Assembly: GCF_002895925.1 (NCBI RefSeq)
Contig: NZ_NWUO01000005.1
Span: forward strand, 124,001 to 188,000
From: Mixta theicola
GTDB lineage: Bacteria; Pseudomonadota; Gammaproteobacteria; Enterobacterales; Enterobacteriaceae
Reading direction: 5' to 3'
Length of the DNA: 64,000 bases
The notes below the pieces were generated by a model. The model was given only the letters and a program-made list of their open reading frames with translations. It had not been told where the DNA came from and made no database searches. Positions within the stretch are counted from its first letter, which is position 1, and every line of letters begins with the position of its first letter. Shown in pieces: positions 10,109 through 19,563 of the stretch. A program made the position numbers and the translations under genes.

Positions 10109-12055
10109 TCAGAAGCGGTAATCCATCGCCAGGAAGTAGCGCCGTCCATCTTCGGTATAGCCATAATCGTCGCGGCTGAAATCCTTATCCAGCAGGTTCT
10201 GTACGCCCGCCCGCAGCTTAACCGCTTTGGTCGCCTGCCAGCTGCCGCCGGTATTCCACAGCATATAGCCGCCCGGCGTCATGCCGTCATCTTTTAACGT
10301 GCGGCGCTGACCGGAATAGTTAGCCTGTAAATAGATATTCCAGTCGGTGACCGGCGCCCAGTCAAGCGTGCCGTTGGCGGTATGCAGCGGCAGCTTCTGC
10401 AGCGGTGTATTGCCGCCGTTGCTCAGGTTACGTCCGTCGCTATAGCTATAGTTCAGCGTCAGCTTCCAGCGATCGTTAAACGGCACCTTCAGCTCGGTTT
10501 CCAGCCCGGTAATACGCGCCTTGTTAACGTTGTAGTAGCGAAACATCGGCCTGCCGTCTTTATCTTCGCCGACGTAGTTGCTGTAGCCCGGCGCCAGCGC
10601 TTTGTCTGAGGTGCGCGCAATATCGATCATATCGTCAAGGTTATTCTGGAAGGCGGTAATGCTGCCGGTAACGCCGTCCAGCCAGCCCTCATCGCCACGA
10701 TAATAGATGCCAAGCTCAAAGCTTTCGCTGGTTTCCGGTTTCAGATCCGCACTGCCGACCACGGCGCAGCTGCCGCGACACGAGTTGGACTGCCAGTCAG
10801 GGCTGAGCTGCAGCAGCGACGGCGCCTTAAAGGCGTTGGCCCAGCCGCCCTTCACCGTTACATTGCCGGTGGCATTCCAGACCAGATAAAGACGCGGGCT
10901 CCAGTGGTCGCCGTAGGTTTCGTGATCGTCTATGCGCACGCCGCCGGTCAGCGCCAGGGTTTCCAGCAGCCGCCACTCATCCTCAACAAACAGCGCATAC
11001 TGATCCGCAGAGGTATCGCCGCTGTTCTTCAGATTAACCGGATCGCTTAGCTTATCGTGACGCCACTCGCCGCCAAAGGTCAGCAGCTGATTAATCGCCA
11101 TCAGCGGCAGCACCAATTTGCCGTCAAGGCTGTTATTGCGCGAGGTAATGGTATCGCTGGAGTAATTGTCGATTTTATCGCCATACAAGCGCAGTTCGGT
11201 GCTGCCGAAGCCCCAGCGGCCGTTATGGCTGAGGCTGTAATTTTGACGCTCAAGGCGGTTTTTATTCAGCGAATCGGAATCACGATCCTGACGATCGAAA
11301 CCGTAGCCAAAACCTATTTCCTGGCTATCATTCGGCGTCAGGGTAAATTCTGCATTACCGTTACGCGCGGTATAGCCTTCAATACGCGCAGAACCGCTGC
11401 TGGCGGGCGCGGCATCTTTTTCACGCTTGCCAAGATTGCCATAAACTTTAACGCCGAGCAGATGGTTAATTACCGGGCCGCTGGTAAAGAAGCTGCCATT
11501 ATAGCTGTCTCCGCGATCGCGATGTTCCTGCAGCGTGGTATCGGCGCTCAGGTTGCCGTGCCAGGCCTTGCCAACCTTGCGGGTGATAATATTCACCACG
11601 CCGCCCAGCGCGTCGGATCCATACAGCGAGGACATCGGGCCGCGCACCACTTCGATACGCTCGATGGCATCGACCGGTATCCAGTTCAGATCGAAATCGT
11701 TGTGCCGGAAGACCGCACTGCGCGAATTAACGCGCTTACCGTCGATCAGAATCAGCGTATAGTTGCTGCCCAGGCCGCGCAGGCTAACCCCTTTGCGGTT
11801 ATCCCCTTCATCGGTTAGCTGGACGCCCGGCACGTCGCGCAGTACGTCGCGCAGGTTTTGTACCGGTTTACGCTTAATCTCTTCACTGGTGATAACGCTG
11901 ATACTGGCTGGCGCATCCTGCAGATTAATTTCATTCGCCGAGGCGGTAACCACCATCGTGTCGCCGCTCTCTTCTCCGGCTGCATTAACAGGCAGCGTCA
12001 CTACCAAAGCGGAGGTACAAATACCCGCCCGCATCATAGCTTTTAAGTGAAACAT
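10109..12055 (-). CDS. cirA: Catecholate siderophore receptor / colicin I receptor CirA
   Basis: TonB-dependent outer-membrane receptor for ferric catecholates such as dihydroxybenzoylserine and, in E. coli, colicins Ia and Ib. From the ATG at 12055 it is 648 residues, against about 663 in E. coli. That start has a GGAGAGAAGC ribosome binding site and begins with the signal peptide, while an in-frame extension to 12103 has no support. The mature protein begins near residue 26, with the TonB box DTMVVTAS at 32-39. The plug domain carries [20 protein letters not shown] and [23 protein letters not shown] segments (here IEVVRGPM). It ends in a beta-barrel with terminal aromatic YRF. Conserved stretches such as [13 protein letters not shown] leave little doubt. 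cirA next to lysP is the E. coli order, here interrupted by an ABC transporter. Confidence 0.96.
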   Translation of the reverse strand: MFHLKAMMRAGICTSALVVTLPVNAAGEESGDTMVVTASANEINLQDAPASISVITSEEIKRKPVQNLRDVLRDVPGVQLTDEGDNRKGVSLRGLGSNYTLILIDGKRVNSRSAVFRHNDFDLNWIPVDAIERIEVVRGPMSSLYGSDALGGVVNIITRKVGKAWHGNLSADTTLQEHRDRGDSYNGSFFTSGPVINHLLGVKVYGNLGKREKDAAPASSGSARIEGYTARNGNAEFTLTPNDSQEIGFGYGFDRQDRDSDSLNKNRLERQNYSLSHNGRWGFGSTELRLYGDKIDNYSSDTITSRNNSLDGKLVLPLMAINQLLTFGGEWRHDKLSDPVNLKNSGDTSADQYALFVEDEWRLLETLALTGGVRIDDHETYGDHWSPRLYLVWNATGNVTVKGGWANAFKAPSLLQLSPDWQSNSCRGSCAVVGSADLKPETSESFELGIYYRGDEGWLDGVTGSITAFQNNLDDMIDIARTSDKALAPGYSNYVGEDKDGRPMFRYYNVNKARITGLETELKVPFNDRWKLTLNYSYSDGRNLSNGGNTPLQKLPLHTANGTLDWAPVTDWNIYLQANYSGQRRTLKDDGMTPGGYMLWNTGGSWQATKAVKLRAGVQNLLDKDFSRDDYGYTEDGRRYFLAMDYRF

Positions 12056-12373
12056 GCTTCTCTCCATGAGGCCAAAATAACAAGGTTTAAATGTATTGCT
12101 CACACAGGGAAGGGGTAATTAACCACTACATTAATTTATTATTTGTCAGCAGCCTGCCAGCTGCCTTATAGCGAATTTTACGTGCGCTTTTTAGTATCCC
12201 GATGATTTATAGCCACGGTTGCCGGGATTAATTGTGCGTTAATGGCTTTTTATAAATTAATAGATCTGCGGCCGCCTGGCCATTGCCGTTACTGACGGTG
12301 ATGTTTATATCGGTGTTAAAATAGCCCTTATTTATGTCCGGTAAGCGCCGGCGTTAAATAAGGGCTGCGGTGT
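12056..12373. other. cirA upstream region and 3' end of the iron ABC operon
   Basis: 318 bp without a gene. It holds the cirA promoter region, in which I could not find a convincing Fur box by eye, and a long hairpin at 12323-12366. Confidence 0.6.
12323..12366 (-). terminator. Long hairpin after the iron ABC transporter operon
   Basis: A perfect 12-bp outer stem (12323-12334 with 12355-12366) encloses an inner CCGG/CCGG pairing at 12338-12341 and 12348-12351. It starts eight bases past the stop codon of the ATPase gene, and on the minus strand is followed by ATTTTAA, so it probably acts as a terminator or mRNA 3'-end stabiliser. Confidence 0.6.
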
Positions 12374-13162
12374 TTACAGGCCCGGCTCGGCCACCAGCCC
12401 ATCAATTAATACCTGCGGCGTTCCCTGTGAACAGCGCTCAATGCGGCCGCGCACGCCGTACACTTCGGCCAGGCTTTCCGCAGTAATCACCGCTTCCGGT
12501 TCGCCATCGGCAATTAACCTGCCCTGCTGCAGCATTAACACATGTTCCGCATGGCGCAGCGCAATATTAATATCGTGAACCACCACCAGGGTAACGATAT
12601 TACGCAGCCGTGTTTCCCGCCGCACTAAATCCATTACGTGAAACTGATAATTTAAATCGAGCGCGCTGAGCGGCTCATCCAGCAATAATAGCTGTGGACG
12701 CCGAATTAATGATTGCGCTAATCCCACCAGCTGTTTTTGGCCGCCGGAAAGCTGGTCAAGATAGCTTAATGCCAGATGGGCAATGCCTAACTGTTCCAGC
12801 AGCGCCATCACTTCCGCTTCGCTGGTTGCGCTGCCGCCGTAGCTGCCGGACGCGCGCTGGGCAACGATAATCGATTCCAGCACGTGCAGATGCACGCCCG
12901 CCGGCAGCGACTGCGGCAGATAAACCACTTTTTCCGCGCGGCGGGCAAAAGGCAGCGCCATCAGCTCTTCACCGTTAAGCCACAGCTCGCCCTGCGCCGG
13001 ATTCAGTCCGGCCAGGGAACGCAGCAGCGTCGATTTACCGCAGCCGTTTGGCCCCAGCAGCACGGCGATTTTTCCGCGCGGCAGCCGGGGAACGTTGAGG
13101 TTTTCAATGACTTTACGTTTCGGATAGCCGGTATGAAAAGCGCGGATCTGTAAGCCTTCCAT
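12374..13162 (-). CDS. Iron-siderophore ABC transporter ATP-binding protein (FecE/FepC-like)
   Basis: Cytoplasmic ATPase of 262 residues powering uptake of a ferric siderophore or heme-like chelate. Walker A is GPNGCGKST at 37-45, the ABC signature LSGGQ is at 138-142, and Walker B LLLLDEP is at 158-164, followed by the H-loop VVVHDIN near residue 200. Its ATG overlaps the permease stop codon by one base (TGATG), so the two are translationally coupled. A hairpin terminator follows. No periplasmic binding protein gene is adjacent. Substrate identity is unknown, but the Fur box in front of the operon and CirA next door both point to iron. Confidence 0.88.
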   Translation of the reverse strand: MEGLQIRAFHTGYPKRKVIENLNVPRLPRGKIAVLLGPNGCGKSTLLRSLAGLNPAQGELWLNGEELMALPFARRAEKVVYLPQSLPAGVHLHVLESIIVAQRASGSYGGSATSEAEVMALLEQLGIAHLALSYLDQLSGGQKQLVGLAQSLIRRPQLLLLDEPLSALDLNYQFHVMDLVRRETRLRNIVTLVVVHDINIALRHAEHVLMLQQGRLIADGEPEAVITAESLAEVYGVRGRIERCSQGTPQVLIDGLVAEPGL

Positions 13163-14244
13163 CAGACATTCCCCCGATGACGCAGAATAATAGTCAGGAA
13201 GAACGGTACGCCAACCAGTGAAGTCACGATGCCGACCGGAATCATGATGCCTGGGATCAGGTTTTTCGAGGCGACAGAAGCCATCGACAGCACCAGCGCG
13301 CCGGTCAGGGCGCTGGCGGGCAGATAGAAGCGGTGATCCTCACCGAATATCAGCCGGGAGATATGCGGCGCGACCAGGCCAATAAAGCCAATCGGCCCGA
13401 CAAAGGCCACCGCCAGCGCCGAAAGAATACTGATGCGCAGCAGCGTGCCGAGGCGCAGACGACGCACGTCGATGCCGAAGCTGATGGCGCGATCTTCGCC
13501 CAGGCGCAGCGCGGTCAGCTTCCACGAACTCATTAAGGAGAACGGCAGCAGCAGCAGCAGCGCCGCGCTTAAAATTGCCAGCTTTTCCCAGGAGGCGCGC
13601 GCCAGGCTGCCCATAGTCCAGAACACCAGCCCCTGCAGCGTATCTTCGCTGGCAATAAACTGCAGCATGGAAACCAGCGCATTAAAGGTGAACACCAGCG
13701 CAATACCAAACAGCACCACGCCGGAGGTGGCGACCCGCGTCCAGCGCGTTATCGCATCCAGCATCAGCGCGGCAAACAGCGCAAAGAGAAAGGCGTTGCC
13801 GGAGATAAACCATTGATCGGGAATGCCGGGAATGCCGATCCCAAGGATAATCGCCAGCGCGGCGCCGAAGGCGGCGGCGGACGAAACGCCCAGCGTAAAC
13901 GGGCTGGCCAGCGGATTATTAAGGATGGTTTGCATTTCCGCCCCGGCCAGGCCAAGCGCCAGCCCCACCACCACCGCCATCAGCGCATAGGGCAGACGGA
14001 TTTGCCAGACAATTACCCGCGTTCCGGCATCCACGCTCTCCGGCTGCAGCAGCGTATGCCACAGCGTGTCCAGCGTCAGCCCGGAAGGGCCAAGGGTAAA
14101 ATCGAAGAGTAGCGAGGCAAGAATGGCCAGCAGCAAAACGCCCATCATCATCAGGCGGCGCCGTAACAGCTGGCGGTAACGTCCCATCACCGGCTCAGGC
14201 GGCTTAGCGCTGGCACAGTGGGAGGAATCGGGTGATACGCTCAT
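13162..14244 (-). CDS. FecCD-family iron ABC transporter permease
   Basis: Polytopic inner-membrane permease of the BtuC/FecCD family, 360 residues from the ATG at 14244, which has an AGGA ribosome binding site seven bases upstream. A TTG five codons earlier is a less likely start. The hydrophilic N-terminus (residues 1-30) precedes roughly ten membrane segments. Family motifs include GLALGLAGAEMQTILNNPLA near residue 95 and the coupling-helix region GEDRAISFGID...RLRLGTLL, with the C-terminal GLVAPHISRLIFGEDHR typical of iron-siderophore permeases. A single permease would work as a homodimer. The gene starts 140 bp downstream of a near-consensus Fur box. The partner binding protein is missing locally. 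Confidence 0.9.
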   Translation of the reverse strand: MSVSPDSSHCASAKPPEPVMGRYRQLLRRRLMMMGVLLLAILASLLFDFTLGPSGLTLDTLWHTLLQPESVDAGTRVIVWQIRLPYALMAVVVGLALGLAGAEMQTILNNPLASPFTLGVSSAAAFGAALAIILGIGIPGIPDQWFISGNAFLFALFAALMLDAITRWTRVATSGVVLFGIALVFTFNALVSMLQFIASEDTLQGLVFWTMGSLARASWEKLAILSAALLLLLPFSLMSSWKLTALRLGEDRAISFGIDVRRLRLGTLLRISILSALAVAFVGPIGFIGLVAPHISRLIFGEDHRFYLPASALTGALVLSMASVASKNLIPGIMIPVGIVTSLVGVPFFLTIILRHRGNV

Positions 14245-14381
14245 GTTAAATCCTGTCAATGTCCGTTATTTCCGGCACGGGCTGGCTGCTGACCTTGCGT
14301 TAATTCTGCCGCAACAGGGTGTGATAGCCGCCCTTCTTCGCTGTTGGCGGAGAGCCTGACGGTAAGGGCTGGAACAATAAA

Positions 14382-14400
14382 ACAAATGATAATAGTTATC
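14382..14400. promoter_or_regulatory. Fur box upstream of the iron ABC transporter
   Basis: AATGATAATAGTTATC at 14385-14400 agrees with 14 of the last 16 positions of the 19-bp Fur consensus. It lies 140 bp upstream of the FecCD permease start, which predicts iron-repressed expression. Confidence 0.75.
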
Positions 14401-14430
14401 AATACAATTTGTACCGTTGTTCTGGATAGC

Positions 14431-14460
14431 AAAAAGGCGCAACTTTCGTCGCGCCTTTAT
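14431..14460 (-). terminator. Terminator after lysP
   Basis: 8-bp stem AAAGGCGC (14433-14440) with GCGCCTTT (14451-14458). On the minus strand the second arm runs into TTTTTGC. It lies 22 bases past the lysP stop. Confidence 0.8.
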
Positions 14461-14482
14461 TTTACCGGTTCATCATTAACCG

Positions 14483-15949
14483 TTACTCACCGAAACGCGG
14501 AAATTCCATATCGCGATAGCGGACGAAACGGCTGCGGCGCACCAGCCTGTAGCCCAACCAGATGCTCAGGAACAGCGGAATGCCGATATAAGTGGCGGCC
14601 ACGCCGTACCAGTCAATGGTATCCGCCAGGAAAGCCTGGTAGTTCTGACCGAGGGTAATAATCAGGCAGAGAACAAAGGCGAAAATCGGTCCCAGCGGGA
14701 AGAAGCCGGAGAGATAAGGCAGGTCCGCCAGCTTATGCCCCTGCGCTACGTAGCCGCGACGGAAGCGATAGTGGCTGATGGCAATGCCCAGCCAGGCGAT
14801 AAAGCCGGTCATCCCGGAGGTGTTCAACAGCCACAGATAAACCTGCTGATTGCCAAACTTTGAGGTCAGGAAGCAGAGCGCCGCAACCACGGTGGTGGCA
14901 TAGAGCGCGTTGCGCGGCACGCCGTTTTTCGACAGCTTAGCGAAAATACGCGGCGCTTTGCCTTCGCTGGCAAGGGTAAACAGCATACGCGTCGAGGCGT
15001 ACATGCCGGAGTTGCCTGCCGACAGCACCGCCGTCAGGATCACCGCGTTCATCACTGCCGCCGCCGACAGCAGGCCGGCATGCTGGAACACCAGCGTAAA
15101 CGGGCTGACGCTAATATCTTTTACATCGTTACGCAGCAGGCTGGGATCGGTGTAAGGGATGATCAGGCTAATAATCAAAATGGCGAAGATATAGAACAGC
15201 AGAATACGCCAGAATACCTGACGCACCGCGCGCGGAATATTTTTCGCCGGATCTTCCGACTCGCCCGCCGCGATACCGATAAGTTCGGTACCCTGGAAAG
15301 AGAAGCCGACAATCATTGCCACGCCAATCATTGCGGAAAAGCCGCCGGCGAACGGCGCTTCGCCAATCTGCCAGTTTTGCCAGCCGGCGCTCTCTCCGCC
15401 GCGCAGAATACCGATCATCATCAGTACGCCAATGATGATAAAGATAATTACGGTGGTGACTTTGATCAGCGAAAACCAATATTCCGCCTCGCCAAAGCCT
15501 TTCACTGAAATGTAATTCATCAGGAACATCAGGCCGAGGAACAGTGCGCTCCAAATCCAGCCCGGCGTATCCGGGAACCAGTAACTCATCACCAGCTGTG
15601 ATGCCACCAGGTCAACGGCGATAGTCACCGCCCAGTTGTACCAGTAGTTCCAGCCAAGCGCGAAGCCAAAACCCTCTTCGACGTATTTGGCACCATAGGT
15701 GGAGAAAGAGCCGGAAACCGGCATAAACGCCGCCAGTTCACCGAGACTGGTCATCAAAAAGTAGACCATCAGTCCGATAAGCGCGTAGGAGAGCAGCGCA
15801 CCGCCTGGGCCCGCCTGCGAAATCGTCGCGCCTGAAGCGACAAACAGCCCGGTGCCGATAGAGCCGCCGATGGCGATCATTGTCAGATGACGCGCCTTTA
15901 ACGCACGCTGCAACCCAGGTTGTTGTGTTGTTTTTTTATCCTGAACCAT
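14483..15949 (-). CDS. lysP: Lysine-specific permease LysP
   Basis: Amino-acid/polyamine/organocation family symporter importing L-lysine across the inner membrane. In E. coli it also holds the CadC regulator in check. It has 488 residues from the ATG at 15949, one fewer than E. coli, and aligns closely from the N-terminal RHLTMIAIGGSIGTGLFVAS helix-1 motif onward. About twelve transmembrane segments are evident, and AGESEDPAKNIPRAVRQVFW is the expected loop. The in-frame TTG at 15994 is rejected as start because it would add a non-homologous extension. The ribosome binding site of the ATG is weak. The gene lies between the inserted iron ABC operon and yeiE, the E. coli order apart from that insertion. 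Confidence 0.95.
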   Translation of the reverse strand: MVQDKKTTQQPGLQRALKARHLTMIAIGGSIGTGLFVASGATISQAGPGGALLSYALIGLMVYFLMTSLGELAAFMPVSGSFSTYGAKYVEEGFGFALGWNYWYNWAVTIAVDLVASQLVMSYWFPDTPGWIWSALFLGLMFLMNYISVKGFGEAEYWFSLIKVTTVIIFIIIGVLMMIGILRGGESAGWQNWQIGEAPFAGGFSAMIGVAMIVGFSFQGTELIGIAAGESEDPAKNIPRAVRQVFWRILLFYIFAILIISLIIPYTDPSLLRNDVKDISVSPFTLVFQHAGLLSAAAVMNAVILTAVLSAGNSGMYASTRMLFTLASEGKAPRIFAKLSKNGVPRNALYATTVVAALCFLTSKFGNQQVYLWLLNTSGMTGFIAWLGIAISHYRFRRGYVAQGHKLADLPYLSGFFPLGPIFAFVLCLIITLGQNYQAFLADTIDWYGVAATYIGIPLFLSIWLGYRLVRRSRFVRYRDMEFPRFGE

Positions 15950-16076
15950 ATTTAAACGCTGTAAATGGGGTGAAAAGAGGCGCGATTGTAACAACTCGCC
16001 GGGTCAAGTATAGCGATAACCCTGCGTTATAAGTTACCTTCATGATCCGCGCTGGATTATTAGCAATGCCCCTCGG

Positions 16077-16943
16077 TTATTCACGGCAATAGCTCAGAAA
16101 GCGGCTCAGCGCTTTGGAAATATGCTTTTGTCGGTGATGAATACGGTAAAGGGTACGCGACAGCGTCGGTAGCGGCACCTTTATCTCTACCAGCGAGCCG
16201 GTTTCCAGCTGTTCGGCAATTACCCGCCGCGACAGACAGCTAATGCCCATCCCGTGCCGCACCGCGTGCTTGATCGCCTCAGAGTTGCCCAGCTCCAGCG
16301 CCAGCTGAAACTGCGGCAGATGCGACAGCAGCAGATAATCGACGATTTCGCGCGTGCCGGATCCGCGCTCGCGTAGGATCCAGGGCGCGGCGGCCAGACT
16401 TTCCAGCGTAACCGGCTGCTGGCGCAGCGGCGTGTCGGGCGCGGCAAACACCACCAGCTCATCCTGCAGCCAGGGTTCGCTGATAATATCGCTGACGTGG
16501 CACGGCCCCTCTATCAGCCCCAGATCCACCCGAAAATCCGCCACCGCATTGATCACATCCTGACTGTTGCCCACGCTCAGCTCCAGCGGCAGCTGCGGAT
16601 AGTCGCGCCGCCAGGCCGCGAGCATCCCCGGCAGCAGATAGTTGCCGATGGTGCTGCTGGCGTACAGGCGAATCGCGCCGTTATCCTCGTGAAACAGCTG
16701 CTCTATATCGCTCGCCTGCTCCAGCAGCCCCACCGCGCGCGGATAAAGCAGGCGGCCATGTTCGTTCACTACCAGCCGTTTACCGACGCGATCGAACAGC
16801 TGCACGCCCAGCTGCCCTTCCAGATCGGCCAGCGCGGCGCTGACCGCCGACTGCGAAAGCGCCAGCAGCTGGGAAGCCTGGGTAGTGGAGCCGCTTTTCA
16901 GCACCTCGGCAAACACTTCTATTTGACGCAGCGTAATATGCAT
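16077..16943 (-). CDS. yeiE: LysR-family regulator YeiE
   Basis: A LysR-type regulator of 288 residues. The N-terminal helix-turn-helix includes [20 protein letters not shown], and the effector domain contains the highly conserved [20 protein letters not shown] and [13 protein letters not shown] segments, near-identical to E. coli YeiE. Work on this family links it to sulfite or iron stress responses and to control of the nearby yeiH gene; I cannot verify that here. The start has an AAGGGAAAATCG ribosome binding site. In E. coli yeiE and yeiH are adjacent and divergent; here a DUF1232 gene on the same strand as yeiE sits between them, 10 bp upstream of its start. Confidence 0.93.
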   Translation of the reverse strand: MHITLRQIEVFAEVLKSGSTTQASQLLALSQSAVSAALADLEGQLGVQLFDRVGKRLVVNEHGRLLYPRAVGLLEQASDIEQLFHEDNGAIRLYASSTIGNYLLPGMLAAWRRDYPQLPLELSVGNSQDVINAVADFRVDLGLIEGPCHVSDIISEPWLQDELVVFAAPDTPLRQQPVTLESLAAAPWILRERGSGTREIVDYLLLSHLPQFQLALELGNSEAIKHAVRHGMGISCLSRRVIAEQLETGSLVEIKVPLPTLSRTLYRIHHRQKHISKALSRFLSYCRE

Positions 16944-16953
16944 CGATTTTCCC

Positions 16954-17334
16954 TTACGTCATAAAATGCCTGACGCCCCACAGCAGCAGCGCCAGCCAAA
17001 GCAGCAGCAATATGGCCAGGCCGCTGCGGCTAATCAATTTTTTGCCCTGACGCCGCCGTAGCTCGACGTTGGCAAGGCTGCGGGCGCGCACCTGAGCCGG
17101 CATCATGCGCAACAGCAGCATCACGCCCGACGACACGATAACCGCATCGTCCAGCCATCCCGCCAGCGGAATGACATCGGGTATCAGATCGATGGGGCTC
17201 AAGGCATAAACCGCCAGCAGCCCGGTAGACAGCTTCAGCCACAGAGGCGCGAGCGGATCGCGACAGGCGAACCACAGCGTGAGCGTATCTTTTTTGAGCG
17301 GCCGCACCCAGCGGCGTACACGATTAAACAGCAC
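16954..17334 (-). CDS. YkvA/DUF1232 family membrane protein
   Basis: A 126-residue protein with the DUF1232 core [21 protein letters not shown] (residues about 44-64) and a C-terminal hydrophobic helix (residues about 105-124). It is probably anchored in the inner membrane by that single segment. The start is GTG at 17334 with an AGGAGAAA ribosome binding site. It is transcribed with and just ahead of yeiE and diverges from yeiH. Function is unknown for the family. Its position between yeiE and yeiH suggests it may belong to the same regulon, which is inference. Confidence 0.85.
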   Translation of the reverse strand: MLFNRVRRWVRPLKKDTLTLWFACRDPLAPLWLKLSTGLLAVYALSPIDLIPDVIPLAGWLDDAVIVSSGVMLLLRMMPAQVRARSLANVELRRRQGKKLISRSGLAILLLLWLALLLWGVRHFMT

Positions 17335-17443
17335 TTTCTCCTCCGCCTATATTACTTATTCCGATTAATAATAAATATATAATCAATTTCACTTTTAAGC
17401 CAGGCGTGGCGCACACTTGTCTCACTGAAAGAGGAGTCCGCAT

Positions 17444-18502
17444 ATGGCTGAGTTAACCGTAACAAAATCGCACTATCGTCCGGGACGTTTTGCTGCCGGG
17501 CTGCTGCTGACCGGCCTGATCGCCGCCGCCGCGCTAACGCTGGGCAGCCAGCATACGTTTGCCGCGCTGGGCCTGAGCGGGCTGACGCTGGCGATCGTTA
17601 TCGGTATGCTGCTGGGCAATACTCTTTATCCGCATCTGCATTCCGCCTGCGACAGCGGCGTGCTGCTGGCGAAGCAGCGCCTGCTGCGGTTGGGAATTAT
17701 CCTGTACGGCTTTCGTCTTACCTTCCAGCAAATTGCGGGCGTGGGCATCAGCGGTATCGTTATCGACGCGCTGACGCTAAGCTCGACGTTTCTGCTGGCC
17801 TGCTGGCTGGGCCGCCGCTGGCTGGGGCTGGATCGGGAGAGCTGCTGGCTGATTGGCGCGGGCAGCAGTATCTGCGGTGCCGCCGCCGTGCTGGCAACCG
17901 AGCCGGTGGTAAAGGCGCAGGCGGCTAAGGTGGCGGTGGCGATTGCTACCGTGGTGCTGTTCGGCACGCTGGCGATTTTTATTTATCCCCTGCTCTGGCC
18001 GCTGGCGCTGCAGCTATTTCCGCAGCTGACGGCGACGCAGTTTGGCATTTACACCGGTTCGACAATACATGAGGTGGCGCAGGTCGTTGCGGCAGGCCAC
18101 GCGATCGGCCCGGAGGCGGAAAACGCAGCGGTGATCGCCAAGATGCTGCGGGTGATGCTGCTGGCTCCGTTCCTGCTGCTGCTCTCCGCCTGGATCCAGC
18201 GCCAAAGCCCGCAGCGTCCGACGCAGCAAAGATCCCTGCAGTTTCCCTGGTTTGCCCTGATGTTTATTGCGGTGGCGCTGTTTAACTCGTTTCATCTGCT
18301 GCCTGTCGGCTGGATTGCGCTTATCAACCAGGCAGATACGCTGCTGTTGGCGATGGCGATGGCCGCGCTGGGGCTGACGACGCGCGTTAGCGCCTTTAAA
18401 CAGGCTGGTCTGCGCCCGCTGCTGCTGGGCCTGCTGCTGTTTATCTGGCTATTGCTGGGCGGCGGCGCTATTAACCTGCTGGTTCACCATTTCATGCCTT
18501 AG
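17444..18502 (+). CDS. yeiH: YeiH family putative sulfate exporter
   Basis: Polytopic inner-membrane protein of 352 residues of the UPF0324/YeiH family, commonly described as putative sulfate exporters. About ten hydrophobic segments are visible. Family motifs include KQRLLRLGIILYGFRLTFQQ (residues about 78-97), GAGSSICGAAAVLATEPVV near 145 and the YTGSTIHEVAQVVAAG segment near 203. The ATG at 17444 follows a clear GAGGAGTCC ribosome binding site. It diverges from the DUF1232-yeiE pair and YeiE is its likely regulator. The nfo gene follows 55 bp downstream on the same strand. Confidence 0.92.
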   Translation: MAELTVTKSHYRPGRFAAGLLLTGLIAAAALTLGSQHTFAALGLSGLTLAIVIGMLLGNTLYPHLHSACDSGVLLAKQRLLRLGIILYGFRLTFQQIAGVGISGIVIDALTLSSTFLLACWLGRRWLGLDRESCWLIGAGSSICGAAAVLATEPVVKAQAAKVAVAIATVVLFGTLAIFIYPLLWPLALQLFPQLTATQFGIYTGSTIHEVAQVVAAGHAIGPEAENAAVIAKMLRVMLLAPFLLLLSAWIQRQSPQRPTQQRSLQFPWFALMFIAVALFNSFHLLPVGWIALINQADTLLLAMAMAALGLTTRVSAFKQAGLRPLLLGLLLFIWLLLGGGAINLLVHHFMP

Positions 18503-18557
18503 ACGCATCAGTTATTATGGCCTGCCTGCTCAGGCGGGCTATTAACAGGAGAACAGC

Positions 18558-19418
18558 ATGAAATTTATTGGCGCGCATATAAGTGCGGCGGGCGGTGTGG
18601 AACAGGCGGTGTTACGCGCTCATGAACTGGAAGCAACCGCCTTTGCGCTGTTTACCAAAAACCAGCGGCAGTGGCGGGCGGCCCCGTTATCCGCCGCGAC
18701 GATCGACGCTTTTCGCAGCGCCTGCGAAAAGTACGGCTATCACAGCGGCCAGATCCTGCCGCACGACAGTTTTTTAATTAATCTTGGTCATCCGCTGGAA
18801 GAGCCGCTGGAAAAATCGCGTAAGGCGTTTATTGATGAACTGCAGCGCTGCGAACAGCTGGGGCTTTCGCTGCTCAACTTCCATCCCGGCAGTCATCTCG
18901 GTCAAATCGACGAAGAGCGTTGCCTGCAGCGCATCGCTGAATCGGTGAATATTGCGCTGGATAAAACCAGCGGCGTAACCGCGGTAATTGAAAATACCGC
19001 TGGCCAGGGCAGCAATCTGGGCTACCGCTTTGAGCATCTGGCGGCGATTATCGATCGGGTGGAAGATAAATCGCGCGTCGGCGTCTGTATTGATACCTGC
19101 CACGCTTTTGCCGGCGGCTACGATCTGCGCAGCGAAGCGGACTGCGAGGCGACCTTCGCCGAGTTTGAACGCATCGTGGGCTTTCAGTATCTGCGCGGTA
19201 TGCATTTGAACGATGCGAAAAGCGCCTATGCCAGCCGCGTCGATCGTCATCACAGCCTCGGTGAAGGCAATATTGGCAAAACCGTGTTTAGCTGGCTGAT
19301 GAAAGACAGCCGCTTTGACAATATTCCGCTGATCCTGGAAACCATTAATCCGGCTATCTGGAAAGACGAAATCGCCTGGCTGAAGTCACAGCAGCGCGCT
19401 GACGCGAGCGTGGCGTAA
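18558..19418 (+). CDS. nfo: Endonuclease IV
   Basis: Zinc-dependent class II AP endonuclease that nicks DNA 5' of abasic sites in base excision repair. It has 286 residues against 285 in E. coli. The TIM-barrel metal ligands are recognisable: His69 in LPHDS, His109 in NFHPGSHLG, and the DTCHAFAGG motif carrying the Asp179/His182-type ligands. C-terminal segments around the HLNDAK and [14 protein letters not shown] motifs are conserved. The ATG has an AGGAG-type site (AACAGGAGAACAGC). A long perfect hairpin follows the stop codon. Position between yeiH and the fru operon is as in E. coli, where nfo belongs to the SoxRS regulon; no soxbox was identified here. Confidence 0.97.
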   Translation: MKFIGAHISAAGGVEQAVLRAHELEATAFALFTKNQRQWRAAPLSAATIDAFRSACEKYGYHSGQILPHDSFLINLGHPLEEPLEKSRKAFIDELQRCEQLGLSLLNFHPGSHLGQIDEERCLQRIAESVNIALDKTSGVTAVIENTAGQGSNLGYRFEHLAAIIDRVEDKSRVGVCIDTCHAFAGGYDLRSEADCEATFAEFERIVGFQYLRGMHLNDAKSAYASRVDRHHSLGEGNIGKTVFSWLMKDSRFDNIPLILETINPAIWKDEIAWLKSQQRADASVA

Positions 19419-19426
19419 AACCCGTT

Positions 19427-19456
19427 GATACCAGCCCGTTTGGGCTGGTATCCCTT
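19427..19456 (+). terminator. Terminator after nfo
   Basis: Perfect 11-bp stem (19427-19437 with 19442-19452), loop GTTT, followed by CCTT and later ATTTT. The weak T tract makes this less certain. Confidence 0.55.
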
Positions 19457-19520
19457 CATCATTTTCCCTGTCAGCTAAATCAAGCTGGGCTTCCCGTGCA
19501 AGCACCCTGCCAGAAAGATA

Positions 19521-19546
19521 AAAGCCAGCCCGCAGGCTGGCTTTTT
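19521..19546. terminator. Bidirectional terminator between nfo and fruA
   Basis: 10-bp stem AAAGCCAGCC (19521-19530) with its complement at 19535-19544, loop CGCA, with T tracts on both strands. It serves the convergent fru operon. Confidence 0.8.
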
Positions 19547-19563
19547 CGACGTTAACCGCTTAA

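Noticed and set aside
11057..11818. 253-codon plus-strand frame
   Set aside because: Antisense to cirA, which is certain.
12056..12200. Fur box in front of cirA
   Set aside because: A site is expected from knowledge of cirA, but the best alignments I could make matched only about half of the consensus positions.
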